From Streptomyces finlayi (lineage in GTDB: Bacteria > Actinomycetota > Actinomycetes > Streptomycetales > Streptomycetaceae), in the NCBI RefSeq assembly GCF_014216315.1, contig NZ_CP045702.1:6200001-6264000 (forward strand): DNA of 64,000 nucleotides, written 5' to 3'. The position numbers and the translations under genes are program-made. Positions 8,755 through 17,928 of the stretch are shown one piece after another; the first letter of the stretch is position 1; each line of letters begins with the position of its first letter. Under the pieces are notes generated by a model, which was not told the origin of the DNA, ran no database searches, and worked only from the letters and a program-made list of their open reading frames with translations.

Positions 8755-9738
8755 ATGCGCCGCCGAGCCGGCCTCGTACTCCTGGCCTTCGCCGTCTTCT
8801 TCGCCGCCATGTCACCACTGCTGCGCTGGTACGCCTTCCCGAGGCTGGCGAAGGTCCCGCCGGGCCAGTACCAGGAGATGGTCCTGGAGGCGAAGCCCGC
8901 CACCCTTCTCGACTACGGCACTCTCAGGTCCGAGCAGGTCGAGAAGGTGACCATCGTGCAGACCCTCAAGGGCAACGTGGAGGAGTCCGAGAAGATCGAG
9001 CGCGGCGCGGGACGCGATGTCGTCGTCTGGGACTCGCTCTCCTACATCGAGGGCCCCGACGGCAAGATGGTCTCCCAGATCCCCGAGCGCTACATCTTCG
9101 ACGCACACAGCCAGGACCCCGTCCACGCCACCGGCGAAATGGTCGACGGCGATCCGGTCCGCCGCGAGGGCATCGAGTACAAGTGGCCCTTCCTCACCGA
9201 GAAGCGTGACTACGAGTACTTCGACGCCCAGAGCCGTACGACCGCGCCCATCCACTACAAGGGCACCCGCACCTTCCGCGGCATGGACGTCTACTACTTC
9301 GAGCAGACCATCCCGTGGACCCGGGTCCCGATGCCGAAGAAGATGCCCGTCAAGGGGATCACCGCGGCGCAGGTGGCCAAGACGGGCATGACCCGCTGGT
9401 ACACCACCAAGCGCATGTTCTGGGTCGATCCGGTCACCGGAGCGCCCGTCAACGGCGAGGAGATCCACCGCGAGGAACTGCGCGACGCGAAGAAGATGGG
9501 GATGTCCGAGGACACCGTCACCGCGTTCGCCGGGCATGTGAAGATGCGCGAGGACTACATCGTGGACACCGTCGAGCTGGTCAGGTCCCAGCGCGTCCTG
9601 ATCCTCCTGCTGACCTCGTACCTGCCGTGGGGCTTCCTGTTCCTCTCCACCGGACTCCTGGCGCTCGCCCTCTGGCTGGAAGCGCGCTCCCGCCGTCCCG
9701 GCGCACCCTCGCCGGGGCCGGACGCTACTCCCGCCTGA
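8755..9738 (+). CDS. DUF3068-family membrane protein
   Basis: 327 aa from ATG 8755 behind GGGAGGA. A transmembrane helix at residues 4-25 and another near 283-310 (LILLLTSYLPWGFLFLSTGL) flank a large extracytoplasmic domain rich in aromatic and charged residues (for example EGIEYKWPFLTEKRDYEYFD). This is the architecture of the actinobacterial DUF3068 (PorA-like) family; no biochemical role is established. The last 14 nt overlap the convergent end of hrpB. Confidence 0.85.
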   Translation: MRRRAGLVLLAFAVFFAAMSPLLRWYAFPRLAKVPPGQYQEMVLEAKPATLLDYGTLRSEQVEKVTIVQTLKGNVEESEKIERGAGRDVVVWDSLSYIEGPDGKMVSQIPERYIFDAHSQDPVHATGEMVDGDPVRREGIEYKWPFLTEKRDYEYFDAQSRTTAPIHYKGTRTFRGMDVYYFEQTIPWTRVPMPKKMPVKGITAAQVAKTGMTRWYTTKRMFWVDPVTGAPVNGEEIHREELRDAKKMGMSEDTVTAFAGHVKMREDYIVDTVELVRSQRVLILLLTSYLPWGFLFLSTGLLALALWLEARSRRPGAPSPGPDATPA

Positions 9739-12226
9739 GCCGCGCCGAGGTGAAGCGGGTCGCCTCGACCGTCGTCGGGTCCTCGGGCCACGGATGCTTC
9801 GGGTACCGGCCGCGCAGCTCGGCGCGGACGGCCTTGTAGCCCTCGCGCCAGAACGACGCCAGATCCGCCGTGACCGCCGCCGGACGCCCGGCGGGGGACA
9901 GGAGATGGACCAGTACGGGCACCCCGGCCACCCGGGGCGTCTCCCGCAGCCCGAACAGTTCCTGGAGCTTCACCGCGAGTACGGGCTGCGTCCCGCCGTA
10001 CTCGACCCGGATACGGGATCCGCTCGGCACCTCGATGCGCTCCGGTGCCAGCTCGTCGAGCCGGGCCGCCTCACCCGTCGCCCAGGGCAGCAGCCGCCGC
10101 ACGGCCTGCCCGGCGTCGATCCGCGCCAGGTCCGAACGCCTCCGCGCCCGCGACAGCTCGGGCTCCAGCCACTCATCGGCACGCTCCAGCAGGGCCTCGT
10201 CCGCCACGTCGGGCCACGGCGCCCCCAGCTCCCGGTGCAGGAAGGCCAGCCGCGACCGGAGCTGTTCGCTGTCCCGGCTCCACCGCAGCAGCCCGGTGCC
10301 CTCGCGCCGCAGCCCATCGAGCAACGCCCCGCGCACCAGTTCGGGCTTCGGCTGCTTCAGGCCGCGCACCCACAGTTCGACGGCCCCGAGCCGCTCCACG
10401 GACCGGGCCACGACATCACCGTCCACCCAGCGCACCTCCTCGCCCGAGAACCGCAGATGCCCGGCTGCCAGCCGCGCGGTGTCCTCGTCGACGACGGCGG
10501 CCAGCCGTACGCGCGCGGACGCCGAGTGCGCGGGCCGGTCCGCGACCGCGACCGCGAGCCAGGGCGCGCTGCGCAGCCGTGAACCCTCACGGAGCTCCGC
10601 TCCCGTCCCCGACGCCATCAGGAACGTTCCCTCGCCCCGCGCCCGCGCCACCCGCTCCGGAAACGCCAGAGCCGCGACCAGCCCGGCCGCCGCGTCGTCG
10701 GACCCGGAGGCTTTGTTCGCCGACTCCCCCAGGGAGGACGACAGCCGCCGCACCTCCTGCCGCCAGCGCGCCGCGTATCCGTCCTGTCCACGCCGTGCGG
10801 TACGCAGGGCCGCCGCCAGATCGTCCCCGTACTCCCGGGGCGGCTCCTCGCTCAGCAGCGCCACCACCTCGGCCGCGCGGTGCCCGCCCACCTCGGCGGC
10901 CCCGTCCAGCAGGGCCCGTGCCAGCCGGGGGTGCAGGCCGAGCCGGGACATCCGCACGCCCCGGTCGGTCACCCGCCCCGCCGCGTCCACCGCGCCCACC
11001 GCCGTCAGTACCTCCCGGGCCGCGCCCATCGCCCCGGCCGGCGGCGGATCGAGCAGCGCCAGCCCCGAGGCCCCGGGATCGCCCCAGCACGCCGCCTGCA
11101 ACGCGAACGCCGCGAGGTCGGCGACCTTGATCTCCGGTGAGGGGAAGCGTGCGAGGCGCCCGTCCTCGGCCTGTTCCCAGCACCGGTACACCGCTCCCGG
11201 AGCCTCGCGCTCGGCCCGCCCCGCCCGCTGCCGCCCTGCTGCCTGCGAGGCGCGTACGGTCGTCAGGGCGCTCAGGCCCCGCGCATGGTCGGTACGGGGT
11301 TCCCTGGCGAGGCCCGAGTCGACGACGACCCGCACTCCGGGCACCGTCAGCGACGACTCGGCGACCGAGGTCGCCAGCACCACCCGGCGCACACCGGACG
11401 AACCGGCCAGCACCGCGTCCTGCACGGCGGCCGGAGCCCGCCCGTGCACCTGGAGCACCTCGGCGGACACCCCGCTGAGCTGCCCCGCGACGCGCCCGAT
11501 CTCACCGACCCCGGGCAGGAAACAGAGCACGTCCCCCGCACGCTCCGCGAGCGCCCGGCGCACCACCGAGGCGACATGCGTCAGCAGCGCCGGATCGACC
11601 CTGAGCCCGTGCGGCGGTCTCACCGGGCGGGGCGGCGGTGCCCATACGACCTCCACCGGATGTGACACCCCCTGCGCCTCCACGACCGGGGCGTCACCGA
11701 GCAGTCGCGCCCAGCCCTCCGCGTCGGTCGTCGCCGAGGCGGCCAGCAGCCGCAGGTCCGGCCGCAGGGCGGCCCGTACGTCGAGCAGGAACGCGGCGAC
11801 GGTGTCCGCGTCGAGATGCCGTTCGTGGCACTCGTCGATGATCACCACATCGGTCCCGGCGAGCTCCTGGTCGCGCTGGAGCCGCTGGAGGAGCACTCCG
11901 GTGGTGACGACCTCCACCACTGTGTCGCGCCCCACCACCCGCTCCCCGCGGACCGTGAATCCCACCCGGCCGCCCGGCTGCTCACCGAGCAGCCAGGCCA
12001 TCCGCCGGGCCGCGGCCCGCGCGGCGATCCGCCGGGGCTCGGCGACGACGACCCGCCGCACCGGGCCCGGACCGGTCAGTCCGGCCAGGACCAGCGGAAC
12101 GAGGGTCGTCTTGCCGGTGCCGGGGGGCGCGCAGAGCACGGCGACGCCCCGCTCGTCGAGCGCCCGCTCCAGGGCGGGCACAGCGGTACGTACGGGCAAC
12201 TGGTCCAGCGCGTCGGTACGGATCAC
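9725..12226 (-). CDS. hrpB: ATP-dependent helicase HrpB
   Basis: 833 aa from GTG 12226. Walker A is PPGTGKTT (about 35-41), the DEAH-type Walker B is DECHERH (131-137), and motif III is SATTD, then the helicase C half with a QRAGRAER motif VI. The C-terminal HrpB-specific domain follows, ending WPEDPTTVEATRF. It belongs to the DEAH/RHA superfamily 2; a precise role in Streptomyces is unknown. In E. coli HrpB is non-essential. It stands alone on the minus strand. A variant DNA-damage-type promoter box lies immediately upstream (see 12233-12255), with only 6 nt between its -10 and the GTG. Confidence 0.95.
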   Translation of the reverse strand: MIRTDALDQLPVRTAVPALERALDERGVAVLCAPPGTGKTTLVPLVLAGLTGPGPVRRVVVAEPRRIAARAAARRMAWLLGEQPGGRVGFTVRGERVVGRDTVVEVVTTGVLLQRLQRDQELAGTDVVIIDECHERHLDADTVAAFLLDVRAALRPDLRLLAASATTDAEGWARLLGDAPVVEAQGVSHPVEVVWAPPPRPVRPPHGLRVDPALLTHVASVVRRALAERAGDVLCFLPGVGEIGRVAGQLSGVSAEVLQVHGRAPAAVQDAVLAGSSGVRRVVLATSVAESSLTVPGVRVVVDSGLAREPRTDHARGLSALTTVRASQAAGRQRAGRAEREAPGAVYRCWEQAEDGRLARFPSPEIKVADLAAFALQAACWGDPGASGLALLDPPPAGAMGAAREVLTAVGAVDAAGRVTDRGVRMSRLGLHPRLARALLDGAAEVGGHRAAEVVALLSEEPPREYGDDLAAALRTARRGQDGYAARWRQEVRRLSSSLGESANKASGSDDAAAGLVAALAFPERVARARGEGTFLMASGTGAELREGSRLRSAPWLAVAVADRPAHSASARVRLAAVVDEDTARLAAGHLRFSGEEVRWVDGDVVARSVERLGAVELWVRGLKQPKPELVRGALLDGLRREGTGLLRWSRDSEQLRSRLAFLHRELGAPWPDVADEALLERADEWLEPELSRARRRSDLARIDAGQAVRRLLPWATGEAARLDELAPERIEVPSGSRIRVEYGGTQPVLAVKLQELFGLRETPRVAGVPVLVHLLSPAGRPAAVTADLASFWREGYKAVRAELRGRYPKHPWPEDPTTVEATRFTSARLRRE

Positions 12227-12232
12227 GCCCCC

Positions 12233-12255
12233 AGTCTCGTACGCCGCACCGACAG
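12233..12255 (-). promoter_or_regulatory. Variant PafBC-type promoter of hrpB
   Basis: On the minus strand: CTGTCGGTG, 8 bp, GAGACT. The box differs from TTGTCRGTG only at the first base, and the -10 only at its first base. It ends 6 nt before the GTG start, again predicting a leaderless message. This is the weakest of the set because the -10 lacks the leading T. Confidence 0.4.
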
Positions 12256-12320
12256 CCCGGTACGCCAGGGAGGGGCAGCCCCACGGGGCAGGGACGGCCC
12301 ACGTCCCCTGCGGGTCGGTC

Positions 12321-12390
12321 CCGGCCAGGGACGGGTGGTCCCGCTCGCCAGGGACGGGTCGGTACCGCTCGCCAGGGTGGCGTCAGTCCC
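12321..12390. repeat. Degenerate tandem repeat between hrpB and the methyltransferase gene
   Basis: Three imperfect copies of a unit of about 24 bp built on CCAGGGACGGGT and CCGCTCG lie in the gap between the two genes. They are GC-rich and non-coding on either strand as far as I can see, and the last copy runs into the 3' end of the methyltransferase gene. Confidence 0.55.
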
Positions 12391-13195
12391 GTTCGCAGAC
12401 GAAGATCGCCGTCCCGGGGATGAGGTTGCCGCGCAGAGGGGACCAGCCGCCCCACTCCTGGCTGTTCCACGCGGGCCACTCCGGCTCGACGAGATCGACC
12501 AGCCGGAAGCCGCCCGCCACCACGTCCCGCACCCGGTCACCGAGTGTCCTGTGGTGCTCGACGTACACGGCGTCGCCCTCTTCGTCCTGTTCCACATAGG
12601 GGACACGGTCGAAGTACGACGCGGCGACCGACAGGCCCTCGGGGCCGGGCTCGTCCGGGAACGCCCAGCGGATCGGGTGGGTCACCGAGAACACCCACCG
12701 GCCGCCGGGCCGCAGCACCCTGCGCACCTCCCGGAACACCTGTACGGGATCGGCGACGAAGGGGACGGCGCCGTAGGCCGAGCAGGCCAGGTCGAAGGAA
12801 GCGTCCCGGAACGGCAGCTTCCCCGCGTCCGCCTCGACGAGCGGGAGGCCCTCACCGATGCGGAGCGCGTGCTGGAGCTGGCGGTGGGAGAGGTCCAGGG
12901 CCACCGGACGCGCACCCTGGGCGGCCAGCCAGCGGGAGCACTGGGCGGCGCCGGCGCCGATCTCCAGGACGTCCAGGCCCTTCAGCGACTCGGCGGGGCC
13001 GAGCAGTGCCGAGTCGGCCTCGTCGAGTCCCTCCGGTCCCCAGACGAAGCGGTCGTCCCCGAGGAAGGCCCCGTGATCGCTCTGGTACTCGTCGGCGTTC
13101 CGGTCCCACCAGCCGCGACTTGCCCGGCTGCTTTCCGATTCTCCGGCGTTGCGGCGCGTCGCTTCCGGTTCGGCGTCATGGATCTCTTGGCTCAT
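12383..13195 (-). CDS. Class I SAM-dependent methyltransferase
   Basis: 270 aa from ATG 13195. Motif I is VLEIGAGAAQCSRWLA (about residue 76), the acidic strand-2 end is PVALDLS, then FDLACSAYGAVPF and the post-motif RVLRPGGRWVFSVTHP, all in the order of a Methyltransf_11-type fold. The substrate cannot be read from the sequence; actinobacterial homologues are annotated only generically. It is monocistronic and divergent from rpsA. Confidence 0.88.
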   Translation of the reverse strand: MSQEIHDAEPEATRRNAGESESSRASRGWWDRNADEYQSDHGAFLGDDRFVWGPEGLDEADSALLGPAESLKGLDVLEIGAGAAQCSRWLAAQGARPVALDLSHRQLQHALRIGEGLPLVEADAGKLPFRDASFDLACSAYGAVPFVADPVQVFREVRRVLRPGGRWVFSVTHPIRWAFPDEPGPEGLSVAASYFDRVPYVEQDEEGDAVYVEHHRTLGDRVRDVVAGGFRLVDLVEPEWPAWNSQEWGGWSPLRGNLIPGTAIFVCERD

Positions 13196-13335
13196 CGTGC
13201 CCGTCGCTGTAGTTTGCCTTCACCCGCCGCACACGCGGGCGTGCGTGAGACACCTCGCCGTGGCCGATGTGGCCTCGGTGAACATGAAATGTGCCGGGAA
13301 TGGGCCCTTGTGCCCCGGGTGTGCGCCTTCGCGCA

Positions 13336-13364
13336 TTGACCCTGTCCGGCTGCCCCCGTATGCT
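13336..13364 (+). promoter_or_regulatory. Promoter of rpsA (HrdB type)
   Basis: TTGACC (13336-13341), a 17-bp spacer and TATGCT (13359-13364) form a near-consensus housekeeping promoter. Transcription would start near 13371, leaving a leader of about 190 nt before rpsA. The leader contains several short inverted repeats and could carry autoregulation, which is known for S1 in E. coli, but I see no defined motif. The rest of the 13196-13335 gap shows nothing I can assign. Confidence 0.8.
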
Positions 13365-13562
13365 ACAAGTTGCGCTGCGAGCCTGCGCGCCTCAGACCTA
13401 GCAGGCCGCGCTCGCGTCTGTTGCATGTCCCCTCGGTTGTCGAGGCGGCGCCCGTACAACGGGTTGGTCGCTTTCCAGGCTGTCCGGCTTCTGCAGAGGC
13501 GATACGGGCTTACGGCGTAGCAGTACCTACGACTCTCTGTCCGTACCGGAGCCCTTTCCCAC

Positions 13563-15080
13563 ATGACGAGCAGCACCGAGACCACCGCCACCACTCCGCA
13601 GGTTGCGGTCAACGACATCGGCGACGCGGACGCGTTCCTCGCGGCGATCGACGCGACGATCAAGTACTTCAACGATGGCGACATCGTTGACGGCGTCATC
13701 GTCAAGGTTGACCGGGACGAGGTTCTCCTCGACATCGGTTACAAGACCGAAGGCGTCATCCCGAGCCGCGAGCTCTCGATCAAGCACGACGTCGACCCGA
13801 ACGAGGTCGTCAAGGTCGGCGACGAGATCGAGGCCCTGGTTCTCCAGAAGGAGGACAAGGAAGGCCGCCTGATCCTCTCGAAGAAGCGCGCTCAGTACGA
13901 GCGTGCCTGGGGCACCATCGAGAAGATCAAGGAAGAAGACGGGATCGTCACCGGTACCGTCATCGAGGTCGTCAAGGGTGGTCTCATCCTCGACATCGGC
14001 CTCCGTGGCTTCCTGCCGGCCTCCCTCGTCGAGATGCGTCGTGTCCGCGACCTCCAGCCCTACGTGGGCAAGGAGCTCGAGGCCAAGATCATCGAGCTGG
14101 ACAAGAACCGCAACAACGTGGTCCTGTCCCGCCGCGCCTGGCTCGAGCAGACGCAGTCCGAGGTTCGCCAGACGTTCCTCACGACCCTGCAGAAGGGTCA
14201 GGTCCGCTCCGGCGTCGTCTCCTCGATCGTCAACTTCGGTGCCTTCGTGGACCTGGGTGGCGTCGACGGTCTCGTGCACGTCTCCGAGCTGTCCTGGAAG
14301 CACATCGATCACCCGTCCGAGGTTGTCGAGGTCGGCCAGGAAGTCACCGTCGAGGTTCTCGACGTGGACATGGACCGCGAGCGCGTGTCCCTGTCGCTCA
14401 AGGCGACGCAGGAAGACCCGTGGCAGCAGTTCGCCCGGACGCACCAGATCGGTCAGGTCGTCCCGGGTAAGGTCACGAAGCTCGTTCCGTTCGGTGCGTT
14501 CGTGCGCGTCGACGAGGGCATCGAGGGTCTGGTTCACATCTCCGAGCTGGCCGAGCGCCACGTGGAGATCCCGGAGCAGGTCGTCCAGGTCAACGACGAG
14601 ATCTTCGTCAAGGTCATCGACATCGACCTCGAGCGCCGTCGCATCAGTCTCTCGCTGAAGCAGGCCAACGAGTCCTTCGGTGGCGACCCGGCCTCGGTCG
14701 AGTTCGACCCGACGCTGTACGGCATGGCCGCGTCGTACGACGACCAGGGCAACTACATCTACCCCGAGGGCTTCGACCCCGAGACCAACGACTGGCTCGA
14801 GGGCTTCGAGGCTCAGCGCGAGGTCTGGGAGACGCAGTACGCCGAGGCGCAGCAGCGCTTCGAGCAGCACCAGGCCCAGGTCATCAAGTCCCGCGAGGCC
14901 GACGAGGCCGCTGCTGCCGAGGGCGCTGCCGCCCCGGCCGGCAGCGCTCCGGCTGCCTCGGGTGGCACCGGTGGCGGCGGCGGCTCGTACTCCTCGGAGT
15001 CCGATGACAACTCCGGCGCCCTGGCGTCGGACGAGGCACTGGCCGCGCTGCGCGAGAAGCTGGCGGGCGGCCAGAGCTGA
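13563..15080 (+). CDS. rpsA: 30S ribosomal protein S1
   Basis: 505 aa from ATG 13563. Four S1 RNA-binding repeats are visible: about 35-105 (DGVIVKVDRDEVLLDIGY), 120-190 (TGTVIEVVKGGLILDIGLRG), 205-280 (GVVSSIVNFGAFVDLGGVDG) and 292-365 (GKVTKLVPFGAFVRVDEGIE). Actinobacterial S1 has four repeats rather than the six of E. coli. The tail is acidic, then Ala/Gly/Ser-rich (about 430-480). It binds mRNA on the small subunit. The long leader suggests control at the mRNA level. Codon use is strongly optimised, as expected for a highly expressed gene. Confidence 0.98.
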   Translation: MTSSTETTATTPQVAVNDIGDADAFLAAIDATIKYFNDGDIVDGVIVKVDRDEVLLDIGYKTEGVIPSRELSIKHDVDPNEVVKVGDEIEALVLQKEDKEGRLILSKKRAQYERAWGTIEKIKEEDGIVTGTVIEVVKGGLILDIGLRGFLPASLVEMRRVRDLQPYVGKELEAKIIELDKNRNNVVLSRRAWLEQTQSEVRQTFLTTLQKGQVRSGVVSSIVNFGAFVDLGGVDGLVHVSELSWKHIDHPSEVVEVGQEVTVEVLDVDMDRERVSLSLKATQEDPWQQFARTHQIGQVVPGKVTKLVPFGAFVRVDEGIEGLVHISELAERHVEIPEQVVQVNDEIFVKVIDIDLERRRISLSLKQANESFGGDPASVEFDPTLYGMAASYDDQGNYIYPEGFDPETNDWLEGFEAQREVWETQYAEAQQRFEQHQAQVIKSREADEAAAAEGAAAPAGSAPAASGGTGGGGGSYSSESDDNSGALASDEALAALREKLAGGQS

Positions 15081-15130
15081 CGCTCTGACCCCGGTCGCTC
15101 ATCGGCAGTAGCTGTAGCTGTAGAGCACTG

Positions 15131-15166
15131 AGTGAGGCCCGCTCCCTTCGGGGGGCGGGCCTCACT
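15131..15166 (+). terminator. rpsA terminator with TTCG loop
   Basis: A 16-bp stem (perfect AGTGAGGCCCGC / GCGGGCCTCACT plus four inner pairs including one T-G) closes on a TTCG tetraloop, 51 nt after the rpsA stop. The remaining gap to 15387 holds no gene or motif I can support apart from the GAGGAG site of the next gene. Confidence 0.9.
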
Positions 15167-15387
15167 CATGTATCCGGGGCTCTCCGAGGCCTTACGGCGT
15201 GACATGTGCGGGGCGTGCGGGAAGCTGACGGCCAGTGAGGTGCCCGTGATATGCCCGTGCCCGGGAGCCGACTTCCGCGCCGGGTGCCCGCGTTCCGGCC
15301 TGAGCGGCCGGGAAACGGGTACAGAGCTGGGAATGCCCGTGCCTCCGGAGACGTTCTTCCGGTGGAATACGAGGAGGAGCGGTAACC

Positions 15388-16326
15388 GTGCTTGATCCGC
15401 AGAGTTTGTATGAATGGGAGCCGAAGGGCCTGGCTGTCGTCGACATGGCGCTCGCCCAGGAGTCGGCCGGGCTGGTCATGCTCTACCACTTCGACGGATA
15501 CATCGACGCGGGTGAGACCGGCGAGCAGATCGTCGACGGCCTGCTTGAGACGCTGCCCCACCAGATCGTGGCGCGCTTCGATCACGACCGGCTCGTCGAC
15601 TACCGCGCGCGGCGCCCGCTGCTCACGTTCCGGCGCGACCGCTGGGCGTCGTTCGAGACCCCGACGCTGGACGTCCGCGTCGTCCAGGACGCCACGGGAG
15701 CGCCCTTCCTCCTGCTGTCAGGTCCCGAGCCGGACGTGGAGTGGGAGCGGTTCGCGGTCGCCGTGGAGCAGATCGTCGAGCGGCTCGGTGTGCGCCTCGC
15801 GGTCAACTTCCACGGCATCCCGATGGGCGTCCCGCACACCCGCCCGGTCGGTATCACCCCGCACGGCAACCGCACCGACCTGATGCCCGGCCACCGCAGC
15901 CCGTTCGACGAGGCACAGGTGCCCGGATCGGCGGAGGCGCTCGTCGAGTACCGCCTGATGGAATCGGGGCACGACGTCCTGGGCGTGGCCGCGCACGTCC
16001 CGCACTACGTGGCCCGTTCCGCGTACCCCGATGCCGCGCTCACCGCGCTGGAGGCGATCACCGGCGCGACCGGCCTGGTCCTGCCGAGCGTCGCACACAC
16101 GCTGCGGACCGAGGCGCACCGCACACAGACCGAGATCGACCGGCAGATCGGCCAGGGCGACGAGGAACTCGTCACGCTCGTCGAGGGACTTGAGCACCAG
16201 TACGACGCGGTCGCGGGCGCCGAGACCCGGGGCAGTCTCGTGGCGGAGCCCGTCGATCTGCCGTCCGCGGACGAGATCGGCCTCGAGTTCGAGCGGTTCC
16301 TCGCCGAGCGCGAGGGCGACGTCTGA
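15388..16326 (+). CDS. PAC2-family protein
   Basis: 312 aa from GTG 15388, preceded by GAGGAGC. The N-terminal part (AGLVMLYHFDGYIDAGETGEQ, then RFDHDRLVDYRARRP) and the central NFHGIPMGVPHTRP are hallmarks of the PAC2 family, named for a proteasome assembly chaperone. Actinobacteria carry proteasomes, but a chaperone role for these homologues is not shown. A C-terminal helical segment (about 250-310) is rich in Glu. It lies 53 nt upstream of coaE on the same strand. Confidence 0.85.
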   Translation: MLDPQSLYEWEPKGLAVVDMALAQESAGLVMLYHFDGYIDAGETGEQIVDGLLETLPHQIVARFDHDRLVDYRARRPLLTFRRDRWASFETPTLDVRVVQDATGAPFLLLSGPEPDVEWERFAVAVEQIVERLGVRLAVNFHGIPMGVPHTRPVGITPHGNRTDLMPGHRSPFDEAQVPGSAEALVEYRLMESGHDVLGVAAHVPHYVARSAYPDAALTALEAITGATGLVLPSVAHTLRTEAHRTQTEIDRQIGQGDEELVTLVEGLEHQYDAVAGAETRGSLVAEPVDLPSADEIGLEFERFLAEREGDV

Positions 16327-16379
16327 CGGGCCCCGACGTCCCCGGCGCGATCCGGACGGCAGGCACTAGGCTGCCGGTC

Positions 16380-16982
16380 ATGCTGAAAGTGGGCCTGACC
16401 GGCGGTATCGGCGCCGGCAAGAGCGAGGTGTCGCGGCTGTTCGCCGGTCTCGGCGCCGTACTGATCGATGCCGACAGGATCGCGCGGGAGGTCGTCGAGC
16501 CCGGAACGCCCGGGCACGCGGCCGTCGTAGAGGCTTTCGGTCCCGGAATCCTGAACGACGACGGCACCCTGGACCGGCCCGCGCTCGGCTCGATCGTCTT
16601 CGCCGACCCCAGCCGGCTCGCCGCGCTCAACGCGATCGTCCATCCCCTGGTCGGCGCACGCTCCGCCGAGCTGGAGCGGGCGGCGGGCCCCGGATCCGTC
16701 GTCGTCCACGACGTCCCGCTCCTCACCGAGAACGGCCTCGCGCCCCTGTACGACCTGGTCGTCGTGGTGGACGCCAGCCCCGAGACCCAGCTCGACCGTC
16801 TCGTGCGGCTGCGCGGGATGACGGAGCCCGATGCGCGCGCCCGTATGGCGGCGCAGGCGACACGCGAGCAGCGAAGGGCCGTCGCCGACCTGGTCATCGA
16901 CAACGACGGGCCGCTGGAGGCGTTGGAGCCGCAGGTCCGCAAGGTCTGGTCGCAGCTGCTGGAGCGCCCGGCGGCCGGCTGA
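16380..16982 (+). CDS. coaE: Dephospho-CoA kinase
   Basis: 200 aa from ATG 16380. The P-loop GGIGAGKSEVSRLF sits at residues 7-20, DADRIAREVVEPG is the conserved CoA-site segment, and HPLVGA and VHDVPLLTENGL follow in the usual order. It carries out the last step of CoA synthesis, phosphorylating the 3'-OH of dephospho-CoA. A TAGGCT hexamer at 16367-16372 ends 7 nt before the ATG, so the mRNA may be leaderless. The length matches single-domain CoaE; the long C-terminal fusion of mycobacterial CoaE is absent. Confidence 0.96.
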   Translation: MLKVGLTGGIGAGKSEVSRLFAGLGAVLIDADRIAREVVEPGTPGHAAVVEAFGPGILNDDGTLDRPALGSIVFADPSRLAALNAIVHPLVGARSAELERAAGPGSVVVHDVPLLTENGLAPLYDLVVVVDASPETQLDRLVRLRGMTEPDARARMAAQATREQRRAVADLVIDNDGPLEALEPQVRKVWSQLLERPAAG

Positions 16983-17082
16983 GCCGCTGCACGCCGCCCC
17001 TGGCGAGGGCGGTCCGGCCGCACGGAATACCGTGCACCGGCCGGACGTCGGAGCCCGGGCGAGCGAGGGGAAGGACGCGACC

Positions 17083-17451
17083 GTGCCCGAGACGAACCCG
17101 CAGACCCATGTCATCGACTTCCGGGCGGCCGGGCACCTGCTCGCGGCCCGCGACCCCCGGGGCGCCGTCAAGCTGCTCGACTCGGTGATAGCGGCCCATC
17201 CCGAGAACACCGCGGCCCGGCTGCTGCGGGCCCGCGCGTTCTTCGCGGCGGCTCAACTGCGCCCGGCCGAGCTGGAGTTCGAACTCGTACTGGAGCGTGA
17301 GCCGGACAACGCGTTCGCCCACTTCGCCCTGGGCCGTACGTTCCAGCGGGCCGGCCGCCCCGAGCAGGCCACCCGCCACTTCCGGCTCGCCGCGGCGCTC
17401 GACCCGAAGCCGGAGTATCTGCGGGCCGCGCGCTTCGACGAACGGGCCTGA
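17083..17451 (+). CDS. Small TPR-repeat protein
   Basis: 122 aa from GTG 17083, behind GAGGGGAAGGA. Two or three tetratricopeptide helices pairs are visible (DPRGAVKLLDSVIAAHPENTAARLLRARAFF, then LEFELVLEREPDNAFAHFALGRTFQ and a shorter third). It is a probable soluble protein-interaction module, of unknown partner. It lies 100 nt after coaE and may be cotranscribed. A weak 7-bp hairpin (17454-17478) follows. Confidence 0.82.
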   Translation: MPETNPQTHVIDFRAAGHLLAARDPRGAVKLLDSVIAAHPENTAARLLRARAFFAAAQLRPAELEFELVLEREPDNAFAHFALGRTFQRAGRPEQATRHFRLAAALDPKPEYLRAARFDERA

Positions 17452-17453
17452 GC

Positions 17454-17478
17454 CGGCACCTGGGGCCGCGCGGTGCCG
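17454..17478. terminator. Weak hairpin between convergent genes
   Basis: CGGCACC (17454-17460) and GGTGCCG (17472-17478) form a 7-bp stem with an 11-nt loop between the TPR and DUF6343 genes, which face each other. No T tract. Confidence 0.35.
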
Positions 17479-17507
17479 CTCGGCGACCGGGCTGCCGACG
17501 GGCGGGC

Positions 17508-17792
17508 TCAGCGACCGGGCCCGCCGCGGCCGCCGTGATCGGGTTCGTACGGCGGAACGTCGCGGCCGGGCTGGTAGTGAGGCCCCTGCCGGATGCGATG
17601 GATGACGACGCAGACGTCCGTGAGCGTCAACGCCACCAGGACGCCGCAGGCCACCGCCCACCCCACCCGGTCGGTCAGGGTGAAGGCCACCAGGCCGAAG
17701 ACGCCCCAGACCAGGCCGAACAGGGCCAGGGCCAGTCGCATCCGCAGCGGGCTGCGGGCGGTCGCGGGTTCACTGCCGGTACGCATACACAT
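17508..17792 (-). CDS. DUF6343-family membrane protein
   Basis: 94 aa from the ATG at 17792; an alternative in-frame ATG at 17786 gives 92 aa. RTGSEPATARSPLRMRL and the C-terminal HRIRQGPHYQPGRDVPPYEP are the conserved ends of this Streptomyces family as I remember it, flanking two transmembrane helices (ALALFGLVWGVFGLVAFTLT and WAVACGVLVALTLTDVCVV). The function is unknown. It is convergent with the TPR gene. Confidence 0.8.
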   Translation of the reverse strand: MCMRTGSEPATARSPLRMRLALALFGLVWGVFGLVAFTLTDRVGWAVACGVLVALTLTDVCVVIHRIRQGPHYQPGRDVPPYEPDHGGRGGPGR

Positions 17793-17928
17793 CGCCTCAC
17801 CTTCCAGGATGGACCTCCGGACCGTCGCGGAAAAGTGCGGCGACGAAGTGTGACCGGCCGGGTCCGCCGCGTGTCGACGGCTCCGTCGGCGGGGAACGGG
17901 CGCCACCCCCTCGTACGTTCCGCTGAGC

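Noticed and set aside
13371..13562. A defined S1 autoregulatory RNA in the rpsA leader
   Set aside because: The leader is long enough and has short inverted repeats, but I could not identify a conserved structure by eye.
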